From the NCBI GenBank assembly GCA_900547025.1, contig UREZ01000007.1, positions 1 through 36,024 on the forward strand: a stretch of 36,024 nt of DNA. Direction: 5' to 3'. Made by a program: the position numbers and the translations under genes. A model generated the notes under the pieces. That model searched no databases and was not told where the DNA came from. It saw only the letters and a program-made list of their open reading frames with translations. Positions 24,020 to 32,565 of this stretch are shown here, piece by piece (the first letter of the stretch is position 1; each line of letters opens with the position of its first letter). The DNA comes from an uncultured Collinsella sp. (GTDB taxonomy: Bacteria; Actinomycetota; Coriobacteriia; Coriobacteriales; Coriobacteriaceae).

Positions 24020-25282
24020 CTACGCGCTGTAGCCCATCGCCTGCAGCACAAACATGACGACCGTCAGCACCGTAATCACACCGATAGTCGCCCAGGTGAG
24101 CACATTCCACACGCGGCCGTTGCGATTGGCGCCCATAATGTGTCGATCGGCGGCAATAACCACCTGGAACACCAAAACCACGGGCAACAGCACGCCGTTA
24201 ATGACCTGCGAGGTCATCATAATCTGGAACAGGTCAACACCGGGCATGAGCACCAGCACGGCAGAGATGCCAATGATGGCCGTAATGATGCCGCGATAGA
24301 CCGGGGCCTCGTCCCAGCTGCGATCGGCACCGCGCTCCCAGCCAAATGCCTCACAGATGGCGCTGGACGTAACGCCTGGCAGCACACAGGCGGCCAAGAA
24401 GCTCGCCGCGACCAGGCCCGAGGCAAACAGCACCGTGGACCACTGGCCCGCGATAGGCTCCAATGCGCGGGCGGCATCGGCAGCGTCGCTAATCTGAATG
24501 CCTGCAGGGAACAACACCGTACCGGTCGTGATGATAATAAAGCCGGCGATGACATCGGCGGCAATCGAGCCGCTCACGGTGTCGATGCGCTGCAGCACGA
24601 TATCGTCCTCGCCCGCATTCTTATCGACCACGTTGTTCTGCGCCAAGAAAATCATCCACGGCGCGATGGTGGTACCAATCGTTGCGACCACAAGCGACAC
24701 GTAGCTGGGGTCGTTTTGAATGTTGGGCACAACCAGGTCGACCGCCACCTCGCCCCAGCTGGGACCAGCCATAAATGCAGCGACAATGTAGGTCACGAAC
24801 ACGCAGCTCACCAGCAGCAGAATCTTCTCGATGCGCTGGAAACTGCCCGACATGGTAAGCATCCACACCAGCAGCGCCACAAGCGGCACCGAAATGCTCG
24901 CCGGCACGCCAAAGAGGGCAAGGCCGCTCGCGATACCCGCAAACTCCGAAATGGTCACGGCCGTATTGGCGATCAGCAGCGCCGCCATGGCCAACACGCT
25001 CCTACGCACGCCAAAGCGCTCGCGGATGAGCGAGGCCAAGCCCTTGCCTGTGACGCAGCCACAACGCGCCGCAGTCTCCTGCGTCACGATAAGCAGCACG
25101 GTCATGACGGGAAGCATCCACAGCATCTTGTAGCCATAGCTGGCACCGGCGCTGGAATACGTGGCGATGCCGCCGGCGTCATTGCCCGAAAGCGCCGCCA
25201 GAAGGCCAGGGCCCATGGCGCCAAAGATGGCCGCGATGGTCAGCTTTTGCTTGGTGCTCGCCTTTTGCTTCGTGTTTTGCAC
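24020..25282 (-). CDS. NRAMP-related divalent metal transporter, magnesium-type (NRMT-like)
   Basis: A membrane transporter of 420 residues with about eleven helices, homologous to SLC11/NRAMP metal transporters. In helix 1 the usual DPGN metal motif reads DAGG (35-38). In helix 6 the usual MPH reads APW (207-209), so the sulfur ligand for manganese is missing. NRAMP-related magnesium transporters, described from Eggerthella, show this kind of change, so magnesium, possibly with manganese, is the likely substrate. I chose GTG at 25282 because AGGTGG precedes it and it lies just after the stop of the MgtE-like gene; longer frames read into that gene. The two genes are co-transcribed. Confidence 0.83.
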   Translation of the reverse strand: MQNTKQKASTKQKLTIAAIFGAMGPGLLAALSGNDAGGIATYSSAGASYGYKMLWMLPVMTVLLIVTQETAARCGCVTGKGLASLIRERFGVRRSVLAMAALLIANTAVTISEFAGIASGLALFGVPASISVPLVALLVWMLTMSGSFQRIEKILLLVSCVFVTYIVAAFMAGPSWGEVAVDLVVPNIQNDPSYVSLVVATIGTTIAPWMIFLAQNNVVDKNAGEDDIVLQRIDTVSGSIAADVIAGFIIITTGTVLFPAGIQISDAADAARALEPIAGQWSTVLFASGLVAASFLAACVLPGVTSSAICEAFGWERGADRSWDEAPVYRGIITAIIGISAVLVLMPGVDLFQIMMTSQVINGVLLPVVLVFQVVIAADRHIMGANRNGRVWNVLTWATIGVITVLTVVMFVLQAMGYSA

Positions 25283-25290
25283 GCGACCAC

Positions 25291-27135
25291 CTAACCCATG
25301 ACTGACATGGTGAGCAGCACCGCGGCGATGCAGTACGCCACACACGAGATCATGACGGCAATGACGTTCATGGCGGTACCCGACGTATTGAGGTCGTGCT
25401 CGTCACGCCAGAACAACACCATCAGGTAAATCACGGCGCTCATGTTGCCAACCAGGCAAATGACTGCAGCGATATTAAAGCAACCGGTAAAGAGCTGCTC
25501 CTCAAACATAGTGGCATCGGGGAACGCGGCGGTGCGCACCAGCTGCGCGCACAGGTAGGTCACGAGCGAAAGGATCAGGCCCATACCCGTGCTCTGGAAG
25601 AAGAATCCCAGGTACGGTTTGGGCTCGTCGTCGTGACCGTCGTACTCGAGGAAGTAGTTCTTGACGAACGACACCATGCGCGAGGCAGCCAGCAGCACGA
25701 GCGGCATGGCGCACATGGGGAACACCACCAGATGCGCGGAGCCCAGCGCCGTCCCCAGCACGGTCGCCATAATGCACGAGGCGATGCCCCACACGACGAC
25801 CCAGTACTGACGATGCACGAACCAGCTGAGCACGTTCGTCGAGTCGTCCGACGCGCTATCGCCCGAGCCGACACCGGCGATCTGCAGGTCCTCCTGATGC
25901 TCCTCGGCGATAACGTCCATGGCGTCGTCGAAGGTCACGATACCCAGGATATGACGGTTCTCGTCGCAGACAGGGATGGCAACCAGGTCGTACTTGGTCA
26001 TCTCGTCCGTCACGTCTTCCTGGTCCTCGTCAGGCGACACGTAGACCAGATCGCGATAGGCAAGCTGGCCCAGCGTGGCGTCGCGGTCGGCCACGATCAG
26101 CGTGCGCAGCGAAAGCACGCCCGTCAGCATGCCGCTCGGATCCTCGGTATAGACGTAGTAGACGCTCTCAAAGTCCTCGTCGAGCTTGCGAATCGCCTCG
26201 ATGGCATCGCCGACCGTCGCCGTGGCGGGCAGCGAGACAAACTCCGAGGTCATGATGCGGCCGGCGGTGTTGTCCTCGTAACCCAGCAGATTACGAATCG
26301 CCTTCTCCTCCTTGACGCCCATCAGGCGCAGGAGCTTCTCGGCCTTCTCATAATCGAGCTCGTCGATCAGGTCGGCAGCGTCGTCCGGGTCCATCATGGC
26401 CAGCATCGACGATGCGTCGGTATCGGACAGGCCCTCGAGCATCTCGGTCATGAGCTCGTCGTCATCGAACTCCGAGATGGCCTCGGCGGCCTGTGCCGTA
26501 TCGAGCTGCGCGAACACCTGCGCGCGCAGGCGCGGGTCGAGCTGCTCGATGATGTCAGCGATGTCGGCAGGATGCAACTCGCCGAGCGTCTTGTGCGACA
26601 CCGAGAGCTGGATGTTCTTAGTCGAGCGATCGAGCAGGTCCATGTAAGACCAGGCGATAATGTCCTCACTGAGCGGCTTGCCCAGGTGCTTCATAAAGCC
26701 CTCGACGACGTGCTCGAGCGTGGGGCTGATTGCACGCAGCAGACCGCGGGCGCCGACCTCGGCACCCAGCAGGCGCAGCTGATTTTCGCCCGACATGGAG
26801 AACTTGATGTCGTTGACGCGCACGACCTTCATGCCCTGCGTGTCGACAATCTGCTTGTTAAGCACGTCGCGGGCAAGCAAGAGTTCGGTCGGCTGCAAGT
26901 ACGAAAAACGGATTTCGGTGGCCGACGTCTTAAGGTGTACACCCGTCTCGTCGATACGGTCGACCCATTTGCGCCAGCTGATCATAAACGGCGTCTTGCC
27001 GGGTCCGCGGAACGCGAGCGACGTCACGTGCGGAAAAACTTCGCCGGTAGCAATACCAAAATCGTTGACCACGCCGAGCTTTTCGCCGTCGACGTCCAAG
27101 ACCGGCAATTTGAGCATCTCACTCAGATAATTCAA
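25291..27135 (-). CDS. PRC/MgtE-N/CBS protein with five-helix membrane domain
   Basis: A 614-residue protein. An N-terminal PRC-barrel-like region (1-120) is followed by an MgtE-type N domain (about 165-290, with helical repeats such as LHPADIADIIEQLDP). Two CBS domains lie at about 295-425, and a membrane domain with about five helices at 445-614. The soluble part matches the magnesium-sensing part of MgtE, but the membrane domain lacks the conserved pore signature of MgtE as far as I can see. It starts at TTG, with GGGGAG six bases upstream and stops just before it in frame. It is directly followed by the NRAMP-related gene, and may sense or gate magnesium for that transporter. A structured leader precedes it. 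Confidence 0.8.
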   Translation of the reverse strand: MNYLSEMLKLPVLDVDGEKLGVVNDFGIATGEVFPHVTSLAFRGPGKTPFMISWRKWVDRIDETGVHLKTSATEIRFSYLQPTELLLARDVLNKQIVDTQGMKVVRVNDIKFSMSGENQLRLLGAEVGARGLLRAISPTLEHVVEGFMKHLGKPLSEDIIAWSYMDLLDRSTKNIQLSVSHKTLGELHPADIADIIEQLDPRLRAQVFAQLDTAQAAEAISEFDDDELMTEMLEGLSDTDASSMLAMMDPDDAADLIDELDYEKAEKLLRLMGVKEEKAIRNLLGYEDNTAGRIMTSEFVSLPATATVGDAIEAIRKLDEDFESVYYVYTEDPSGMLTGVLSLRTLIVADRDATLGQLAYRDLVYVSPDEDQEDVTDEMTKYDLVAIPVCDENRHILGIVTFDDAMDVIAEEHQEDLQIAGVGSGDSASDDSTNVLSWFVHRQYWVVVWGIASCIMATVLGTALGSAHLVVFPMCAMPLVLLAASRMVSFVKNYFLEYDGHDDEPKPYLGFFFQSTGMGLILSLVTYLCAQLVRTAAFPDATMFEEQLFTGCFNIAAVICLVGNMSAVIYLMVLFWRDEHDLNTSGTAMNVIAVMISCVAYCIAAVLLTMSVMG

Positions 27136-27463
27136 TGGTGCTCCCCATCATTATTCCTCCGGACGCGACCGCGCGTGCGGCGTCCGGGGGCTTCTGGATA
27201 TGTATACGCATGCGCGGGCGGCACGCCGCTCGACGCTTACACCCCGTGCATGCGCAAAAAGCACCTGCATGGGGTCATCGACTGTATGGTCGAGGTTTGG
27301 ATTTCACCTGTAACCTTTCTCTTGACCCTCATTAACCGCAGTAACTATAGCATCAGCATCGCCCTGCGGCATCGAATTTATGCGCTGCACATTGCAGGCA
27401 TACCAAACGCTGACGCATCCGTGACATAGCTGTTGGGGACGTTCTTAAACGACTACCCAATGA
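27136..27463 (-). promoter_or_regulatory. Structured leader region of the metal-transport operon
   Basis: This 328-base gap holds several hairpins when read on the minus strand. TCGAC/GTCGA lies near 27278-27293. A longer ACCCC-ATGCA stem closing on GCA-GGGGT spans 27241-27275, and CCGGACGC/GCGTCCGG (27159-27187) sits close to the ribosome binding site. A metal-responsive leader is possible, but I do not recognise the M-box or yybP-ykoY consensus. A GGGGACGTTC repeat lies at 27432-27445, just after the next gene. Confidence 0.4.
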
Positions 27464-28870
27464 CTACTCTGTGGTGTCGTCGTCCTCGGCAAGTTGGGGA
27501 AACACGGCGTCCTTGGGCATGGTGACCTTCGTCAGCGAGGTGAGCTTTTTGCTCAGCGACGTGTCCGTCTTGACCAGGTCGCTGAGCGTCACGATCTTGT
27601 AGCCGTCGGCAATGAGGCCGTCGATAATCTGCGGCAGCGCCTCGAGCGTCTGCTCGGCGCATTCGTCTCTATCGGTGAGCAGCACGATATTGCCCGGCGT
27701 CACCGAATCGAGCACCGTCGAGACCTGCTCGTCGGCACCGTTTAGCAGCCAGTCGCCCGAGTCGATATTCCACGAGACCACGGCGGAGACCAGGTCCATC
27801 GCATCAATCCAGTTTTGCTCGTCAAAGGCAGCGTAGGGAGCACGCAGCAGCATCGTCTTCACGCCGGTCGCCGACTTAATCGCATCGGTGCCTTTCGTGA
27901 TCTGTTCGCGTACCGCCTCACGGTCCTGACCCTTGAGCGAATCGTCGCTGTAGCTGTTGGATCCGATCTCGCACCCGGCATCGACAATCGCCTTGGCCGT
28001 GGCAGGCGAGGTCTCGGCCGCATCGCCCGAAAGGAAGAACGTCGCGGTGACGCCCTTTTCCTTGAGCACCTGCAAGATCTGCTTGGTAGCGCCGCTCGGA
28101 CCCTCGTCAAACGTCAGCGCCACGTACTTTTTGTTGCCCTTGGGCGCCACGCTGGCGCACGCAACAATGCAATCGGTGGCGGGCACAACCTCGCCGCGGT
28201 CTTGCGTCTTGCCCGACTGCTCACCAACCCACACCTCGGAGCGGCCCTGGACACCCCACGTCTGCACATACTCGATAGCGCCCGTACCCTCGACCTTGAG
28301 CTTGGGCTCGATAACCGTAGCCTGAACCTCGTGCTTCTCGTAGGTGTTACGGCCATCCTTGACCGTCACCTTCTCGCCGCCCTCAAGTTCGCGGCTATCC
28401 CATTTGCCCTGCTTCACGCGCTTGCCGTCGACCTTCACCGACAGCTTTTCGCCCCCGTGGCGCTTGAGTACGCTGTCATCGACGGCCAGCAGGTCGCCTG
28501 CGTCGTAGGTGTCAGTCAACTCCTGGTCGTCGATGAGATTCTGCAGCGTAGAGCCCACACGCACCGCGGTCTTCTGGCCGTTGAGCTCCACGTCCACACT
28601 GCGGTTGACGTAGCCCACGACGGCAGCGATAAACAGCACGAGCGCGCAACCCACGGCGATGAGCGCGTAGGGCAGGCGAGACGAACGACGGGGCGTACGG
28701 CTGTTGCCGATGCGCGCACTGCGGTCGCTAAACCCGCGGCTATGGTTGAGGTACATCGCGCCGGGCTTACGGTGACGCTTGCGCTGACCGCTGGGCAGCT
28801 GCCCCAAATCGCGGCGCGCCGTCGGACGCGCACCCGAACGCTCGTTTAAGTTGGATCCGTTTTGGCGCAT
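27464..28870 (-). CDS. Membrane-anchored NodB-fold (polysaccharide deacetylase-like) protein, probably inactive
   Basis: A 468-residue protein with an N-terminal cytoplasmic basic region and one membrane helix at about 67-88. An extracellular region with DUF348/YabE-like repeats (about 92-190) follows, and then a NodB-type domain (about 248-435). The fold is clear from TFDEGPSG, the WNIDSGDW block and RAPY. The metal ligands are changed: the second aspartate of TFDDG is E256, and the two histidines of the usual HTYSH motif are N305 and D309. In the last motif the LLH histidine is T399. It is therefore probably a glycan-binding pseudo-enzyme. GGGGAGGG precedes the start. The gene stands alone. 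Confidence 0.85.
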   Translation of the reverse strand: MRQNGSNLNERSGARPTARRDLGQLPSGQRKRHRKPGAMYLNHSRGFSDRSARIGNSRTPRRSSRLPYALIAVGCALVLFIAAVVGYVNRSVDVELNGQKTAVRVGSTLQNLIDDQELTDTYDAGDLLAVDDSVLKRHGGEKLSVKVDGKRVKQGKWDSRELEGGEKVTVKDGRNTYEKHEVQATVIEPKLKVEGTGAIEYVQTWGVQGRSEVWVGEQSGKTQDRGEVVPATDCIVACASVAPKGNKKYVALTFDEGPSGATKQILQVLKEKGVTATFFLSGDAAETSPATAKAIVDAGCEIGSNSYSDDSLKGQDREAVREQITKGTDAIKSATGVKTMLLRAPYAAFDEQNWIDAMDLVSAVVSWNIDSGDWLLNGADEQVSTVLDSVTPGNIVLLTDRDECAEQTLEALPQIIDGLIADGYKIVTLSDLVKTDTSLSKKLTSLTKVTMPKDAVFPQLAEDDDTTE

Positions 28871-28891
28871 GTGCCCTCCCCCATAAACACA

Positions 28892-28921
28892 GCAAGCCGG
28901 AGCAACAGGTCTCCGGCTTGC
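28892..28921. terminator. Hairpin downstream of the PRC-barrel gene
   Basis: An 11-bp stem, GCAAGCCGGAG with its complement around CAACAGGT, lies between the PRC-barrel gene and the NodB-like gene. It probably ends the YtxH/PRC operon; no T-run is present. Confidence 0.65.
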
Positions 28922-28942
28922 CTCCCATCATTTGGTACGTCG

Positions 28943-29698
28943 CTATTTTGTAGCTTTTGACGAGCCTCCGCTCGCCTTTTGGTATTCGTCCTTAAAGGCC
29001 TTGAACATGCCGCGCGTCTTGCCGAGCTGCTTGCCCAGTGCGCGACTGCCCTTGTCCACGGCAACCGATCCCTTGTCGTCGAGCACCTTGGCGCCCTTTT
29101 TGACCTTGTCGCCCACCACGACGCTGGCCTCGGCGGCCTTGGCAGCCGCACCGCCCGAATACCCGAGCGACTTGACCTCGTCCGAGACGACCATCGCGCC
29201 GTTCTCGTAGCCGCGCAGCATCGTCGGCGGCACCTGCGTGTCACCAACCAAAACACTCGAAGCAGCACCGGCGGTCACATAGAATGCCTGCACGATGCCC
29301 GAGCGTGGCTTGAACTCAACGTCCGAGCAATAGCCCACGACGTCGCCCGATTCCGTGCGCACGTCCATACCGACCCAGATGATGCAATCGTCCAGGTTGA
29401 TGTCGAGGCGCCTGGCGGCGGCGGCATCGTACGTGTCCTTGACGTCATCGACCGCAATGGCGCCCTCGTAGACACCAATGGCGTCGAGCGCTACGAATCG
29501 ATCGGGACGCTCGATCATGCCCGCGATATCGGACTGGCGGACCATAAAGCCGACCACGCGCGTACCGCCCGGGGTAAAGACCGGAAAGTGAATCTTTCCG
29601 AGCTTTTTAGGGCTGCGCGGCGTGCCGTCCTTTTTGGTGCGCTTGTCCTCGGTGGGCTTGCGATAGATCTTGGCGCCGACAAAATCCCCAGCGCGCAT
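28943..29698 (-). CDS. PRC-barrel domain protein
   Basis: A 251-residue cytoplasmic protein with two PRC-barrel-like modules. The first is at about 25-85 (KLGKIHFPVFTPGGTRVVGF) and the second at about 100-150 (RTESGDVVGYCSDVEF). The last 80 residues are rich in Gly, Ala and Lys. PRC-barrel proteins of this kind are adaptors of unknown partner. The start ATG overlaps the stop of the YtxH-like gene by one base, so the two are translated together. It has the same kind of N-terminal module as the MgtE-like protein of this window. No enzymatic motif was recognised. Confidence 0.75.
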   Translation of the reverse strand: MRAGDFVGAKIYRKPTEDKRTKKDGTPRSPKKLGKIHFPVFTPGGTRVVGFMVRQSDIAGMIERPDRFVALDAIGVYEGAIAVDDVKDTYDAAAARRLDINLDDCIIWVGMDVRTESGDVVGYCSDVEFKPRSGIVQAFYVTAGAASSVLVGDTQVPPTMLRGYENGAMVVSDEVKSLGYSGGAAAKAAEASVVVGDKVKKGAKVLDDKGSVAVDKGSRALGKQLGKTRGMFKAFKDEYQKASGGSSKATK

Positions 29699-30087
29699 TA
29701 TGCCTCGGTCGAGGGCTCCGCAGCCTCGGTGTCGGCCTCGGCGGCGTTCTCGACCACGACGTCGGCAGCGGGCGTCACGTTGCCGCCCGAGATGGCGTCG
29801 TTGAGCTGCTCACGCAACTGGTCCATACGCTCGCGGGCCAGGTCGACCTTGGCGCGCAGGTCATCGGTCTTAGCATCGACCATCGGGCCAAAGTCGTTGA
29901 CCGCGGCGCGGGCCTCCTCGGCACCGTGCTCGTAGGTATCGCGCATGTTATCCCAAGCGTCGTTGGCGATATCGGCAGCCATGGCGCGGGTCTCGGCGCC
30001 CGAGCGCGGGGCCAGAGCAACGCCGATGATAGCGCCGGCGGCGGCACCAAAGAGTGCACCGGAGACAAAGCTAAAAGTCTTATCCAT
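29698..30087 (-). CDS. YtxH-domain small membrane protein
   Basis: A 129-residue protein that begins with one glycine/alanine-rich membrane helix (SFVSGALFGAAAGAIIGVALA, about 5-26) followed by a long charged coiled-coil-like part. This is the layout of YtxH/gas-vesicle-type stress proteins. The ATG at 30087 was chosen because AGGA precedes it. A -10 TATAAT lies upstream (30139-30144). Co-translated with the PRC-barrel protein. A role in envelope stress is possible but not shown here. Confidence 0.8.
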   Translation of the reverse strand: MDKTFSFVSGALFGAAAGAIIGVALAPRSGAETRAMAADIANDAWDNMRDTYEHGAEEARAAVNDFGPMVDAKTDDLRAKVDLARERMDQLREQLNDAISGGNVTPAADVVVENAAEADTEAAEPSTEA

Positions 30088-30138
30088 GATCATTCCTCTC
30101 CTGCGGGCACGTCGGCGCCCACCGTTTGAATGCTGTCC

Positions 30139-30144
30139 ATTATA
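30139..30144 (-). promoter_or_regulatory. -10 element of the YtxH/PRC operon
   Basis: Perfect TATAAT, about 50 bases upstream of the YtxH start codon. No good -35 was found at 17 bases. Confidence 0.5.
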
Positions 30145-30223
30145 CCCGCAGCGCAACACTTGCCGCCCCGCTCATCTGCATACGGCAAAGACGCAGGTAC
30201 ATGATGGTGTTGAGCGAGCGAAC

Positions 30224-31057
30224 CTACTCCTGCGGCATGGCAGGCATGGCAACCGTGGCAGCCGGATCCCCACCGGCGCCGTCCACGAGGGGCAAGCCGC
30301 CCTCATGCGCCGACCCAGTCGGAGCCGTTGCCGCGCCGCCGAAGACGGCCGCGGAGGCCTCGTGGTTCTCGGCAACCGCGCCCTCGGTATCAATCGCCAC
30401 CTGGGGCTCGTCGTCAAAGTTGGGGACGCCCTGGGGCTCGGCGGGAACGGGCTCGGCGGTCGCATCGGCAACGAGCTCGGCGTCGACCGGCACATCGCCC
30501 TCGTCAGCGCCCTCGTCCTCGGCAGCATCTTCGCCGTTCGCAGCGGCGACGGCCTCGTGAGGATCCTTGCCCTCGGCCTCGGCGCGCATGCCCAACACCA
30601 GGTTGCGCAGACCCGCGACCGTGCCTTCCACGTCGGGGGCAGGCTGGTCGGCGTGCAGGTACGCCCAGTCCATCATAAAGGTGGCCGACGACAGCGCACC
30701 AATGGCCAGCGCGTCATCGGGGCACGAAAGCTCAACCTCAAAGACGCGCTCGTCGTGCTCGCTTACGCGCGTGCGGCCGCACGAGATGCTACCGGCAAGA
30801 CCGGTCTCGTTCATGAGCTCAACCGTCACGTGCTCCAGCAGGTGGCAGAGCTCGGTCTGGCCCATGCAGTCCTGGAACTCGCGACCGGAATCACCCAGGC
30901 ACAGGTGCTTGGCAATCGCCGGCACCAGGTAATACACGCGCGCCGTGGCCTCGATATCCTCCGAGGTCATGAGCGGCATGCCGGGGTTCACCAGCACATG
31001 CGCGCAGATCTTGTCCTCGCTGACGGTGACCTTAAGGATGTTGAACAGGCCTGCCAT
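30224..31057 (-). CDS. Protein with cyanophycin-synthetase-like N domain and acidic tail
   Basis: A 277-residue protein. Residues 1-170 resemble the N-terminal domain of cyanophycin synthetase: HLLEHVTVELMNETGLAG (72-89) followed by SCGRTR matches the HLLEHVALEL...GFGRTR pattern of that family. From about 175 on, the protein is a low-complexity tail rich in Ala, Glu and Asp. The ATP-grasp and Mur-ligase domains of the synthetase are absent, so it cannot make cyanophycin alone. It begins 24 bases after the CorC-like gene stop and is probably in the same transcript. Function unknown. Confidence 0.7.
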   Translation of the reverse strand: MAGLFNILKVTVSEDKICAHVLVNPGMPLMTSEDIEATARVYYLVPAIAKHLCLGDSGREFQDCMGQTELCHLLEHVTVELMNETGLAGSISCGRTRVSEHDERVFEVELSCPDDALAIGALSSATFMMDWAYLHADQPAPDVEGTVAGLRNLVLGMRAEAEGKDPHEAVAAANGEDAAEDEGADEGDVPVDAELVADATAEPVPAEPQGVPNFDDEPQVAIDTEGAVAENHEASAAVFGGAATAPTGSAHEGGLPLVDGAGGDPAATVAMPAMPQE

Positions 31058-31081
31058 AACTCTCCCCTACTCTTCCTTGTC

Positions 31082-32455
31082 CTACTCGTCGCCGTCGTGT
31101 GGATTCGCGGAACCCGCACCCGACGACGTCGGCTCGTCTACCGAAGACTCGGAATCCTTCTTATCGGTTTCGGCCGGAGCGATCACGCGAATGAGCGAGA
31201 TGCGCTGGCCACGCATCGACTGCACTTTAAACTTGTACCCCGCGACCTCAAACACCTCTCCGATGTCGGGCACCGAGTCGCAAAGCTCCAAGATCCAGCC
31301 GGCGATGGTCTCATAATCATCGCTTTCCTCGAGCGGCCAACCAAGCTCAATCGCGTCATCGCACGAAAAACGCCCATCAACGAGCCACTCGCGGCGCGAA
31401 AGGCGCGTGAGATACTTGTTGTCGGGGTCGAACTCGTCCTCGATCTCGCCGACGATCTCCTCGACGATATCCTCGATGGTGATAATGCCGGCCGTGCCGC
31501 CGTACTCGTCCACGACCACCACGATCTGGTCGTGCGAGGTCTGCATCTCGGACAGTAGCGGCAGGATGTCCTTGGTGTCGGGCACAAAGGTGGCGTCGCG
31601 CAAAAAGCCGGCGATGGGCTGGTCACCCTTGCCGTCGAGCGCGGGTTGGATCAGGTCCTTGATGTGCGCAATGCCGGCGACGTTGTCGGGATCCTCGTGA
31701 TAGACGGGGATGCGGCTGAAGCCGGTCTGGCGCATGGTGGACAGCACGTCGGCGACCGTCTCGTCGTCCTCGCACATGGTGGTGTCCACGCGCGGCACCA
31801 TGACCTCGCGGGCAACGGTGTCGCCTAGGTCGAAGATCTCGTGGATCATGCGCTTTTCCTCGTCGAGCAGGTCGTCCTGCTCCGAGACCATGTACTTGAT
31901 CTCTTCTTCCGAGACGTTTTGGCGGTCGTCGGCGCTCTTGATGCGCAGGATGCGGGCCAGGCCATCGGAGCAGGCGCCGGTCAGCCACACGAGCGGACGG
32001 GCGATCTTCTGGAACACGGAAAGCGGGCCCACGACCTGCTTGGACACGCCCTCGGCATTGGCCAGGCCGATGCGCTTGGGGACGAGCTCGCCGATCACGA
32101 TGGATACGAAGGCGACCGCGACGGTGATGATGACCGGCGCCAGGCCGCGCGCGATGGCGGAGAGCGGCGCGATGCCAAAGCTCATGAGCCACGTGGCGAG
32201 CGGGTCGGACAGACTCGTCGAGGCGACGGCGGACGAGGCGAAGCCCACGAGCGTAATGGCAACCTGGATGGTGGCGAGCAGCTGGTCGGAGTCGGCAGCC
32301 AGCTTAATGGCACGCTCGGCGCGCTTGTCGCCTTCCTCGGCCTCGTGCTCCAGCACGGCGCGCTTGGCCGTGGTGAGCGCCATCTCGGACATAGAGAAGT
32401 AGCCGTTGATGAGGGTCAAAACGAGGGTGGTGATAAGGGAGATGGTTATGTCCAT
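31082..32455 (-). CDS. CNNM/CorC-type membrane protein (hemolysin C family)
   Basis: A 457-residue membrane protein with an N-terminal DUF21 domain of about three to four helices (1-180). Two CBS domains follow (about 200-330), and a C-terminal CorC_HlyC domain (about 345-430, with DGRFSCDDAIELG). The family is linked to magnesium or sodium efflux. The ATG at 32455 was chosen because it starts directly with the DUF21 helix; its ribosome binding site is weak. The C-terminus is acidic and disordered. It lies between the hemolysin III gene and the gene with the cyanophycin-synthetase-like N domain. Together with the NRAMP and MgtE-like proteins it suggests active magnesium handling. Confidence 0.9.
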   Translation of the reverse strand: MDITISLITTLVLTLINGYFSMSEMALTTAKRAVLEHEAEEGDKRAERAIKLAADSDQLLATIQVAITLVGFASSAVASTSLSDPLATWLMSFGIAPLSAIARGLAPVIITVAVAFVSIVIGELVPKRIGLANAEGVSKQVVGPLSVFQKIARPLVWLTGACSDGLARILRIKSADDRQNVSEEEIKYMVSEQDDLLDEEKRMIHEIFDLGDTVAREVMVPRVDTTMCEDDETVADVLSTMRQTGFSRIPVYHEDPDNVAGIAHIKDLIQPALDGKGDQPIAGFLRDATFVPDTKDILPLLSEMQTSHDQIVVVVDEYGGTAGIITIEDIVEEIVGEIEDEFDPDNKYLTRLSRREWLVDGRFSCDDAIELGWPLEESDDYETIAGWILELCDSVPDIGEVFEVAGYKFKVQSMRGQRISLIRVIAPAETDKKDSESSVDEPTSSGAGSANPHDGDE

Positions 32456-32565
32456 CGGGAGTTTCTCGAACCTCCAAGATTCGGGACGTCGGATTAAAAC
32501 GTTGACGGCGGATACGGCAATTGCGCCGGCGCCCAAACAAGGACGCGAGCGCGCAGGCGTGGTCG

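Noticed and set aside
25396..27429. Plus-strand open frame of 677 codons opposite the MgtE-like gene
   Set aside because: The minus-strand protein has recognisable domains; the antisense translation is His/Arg/Val-rich without family features.
27136..27463. M-box or yybP-ykoY riboswitch
   Set aside because: Consensus core sequences could not be matched by eye; only generic hairpins are visible.
27464..28870. Active peptidoglycan deacetylase
   Set aside because: The metal-binding residues needed for catalysis are replaced.
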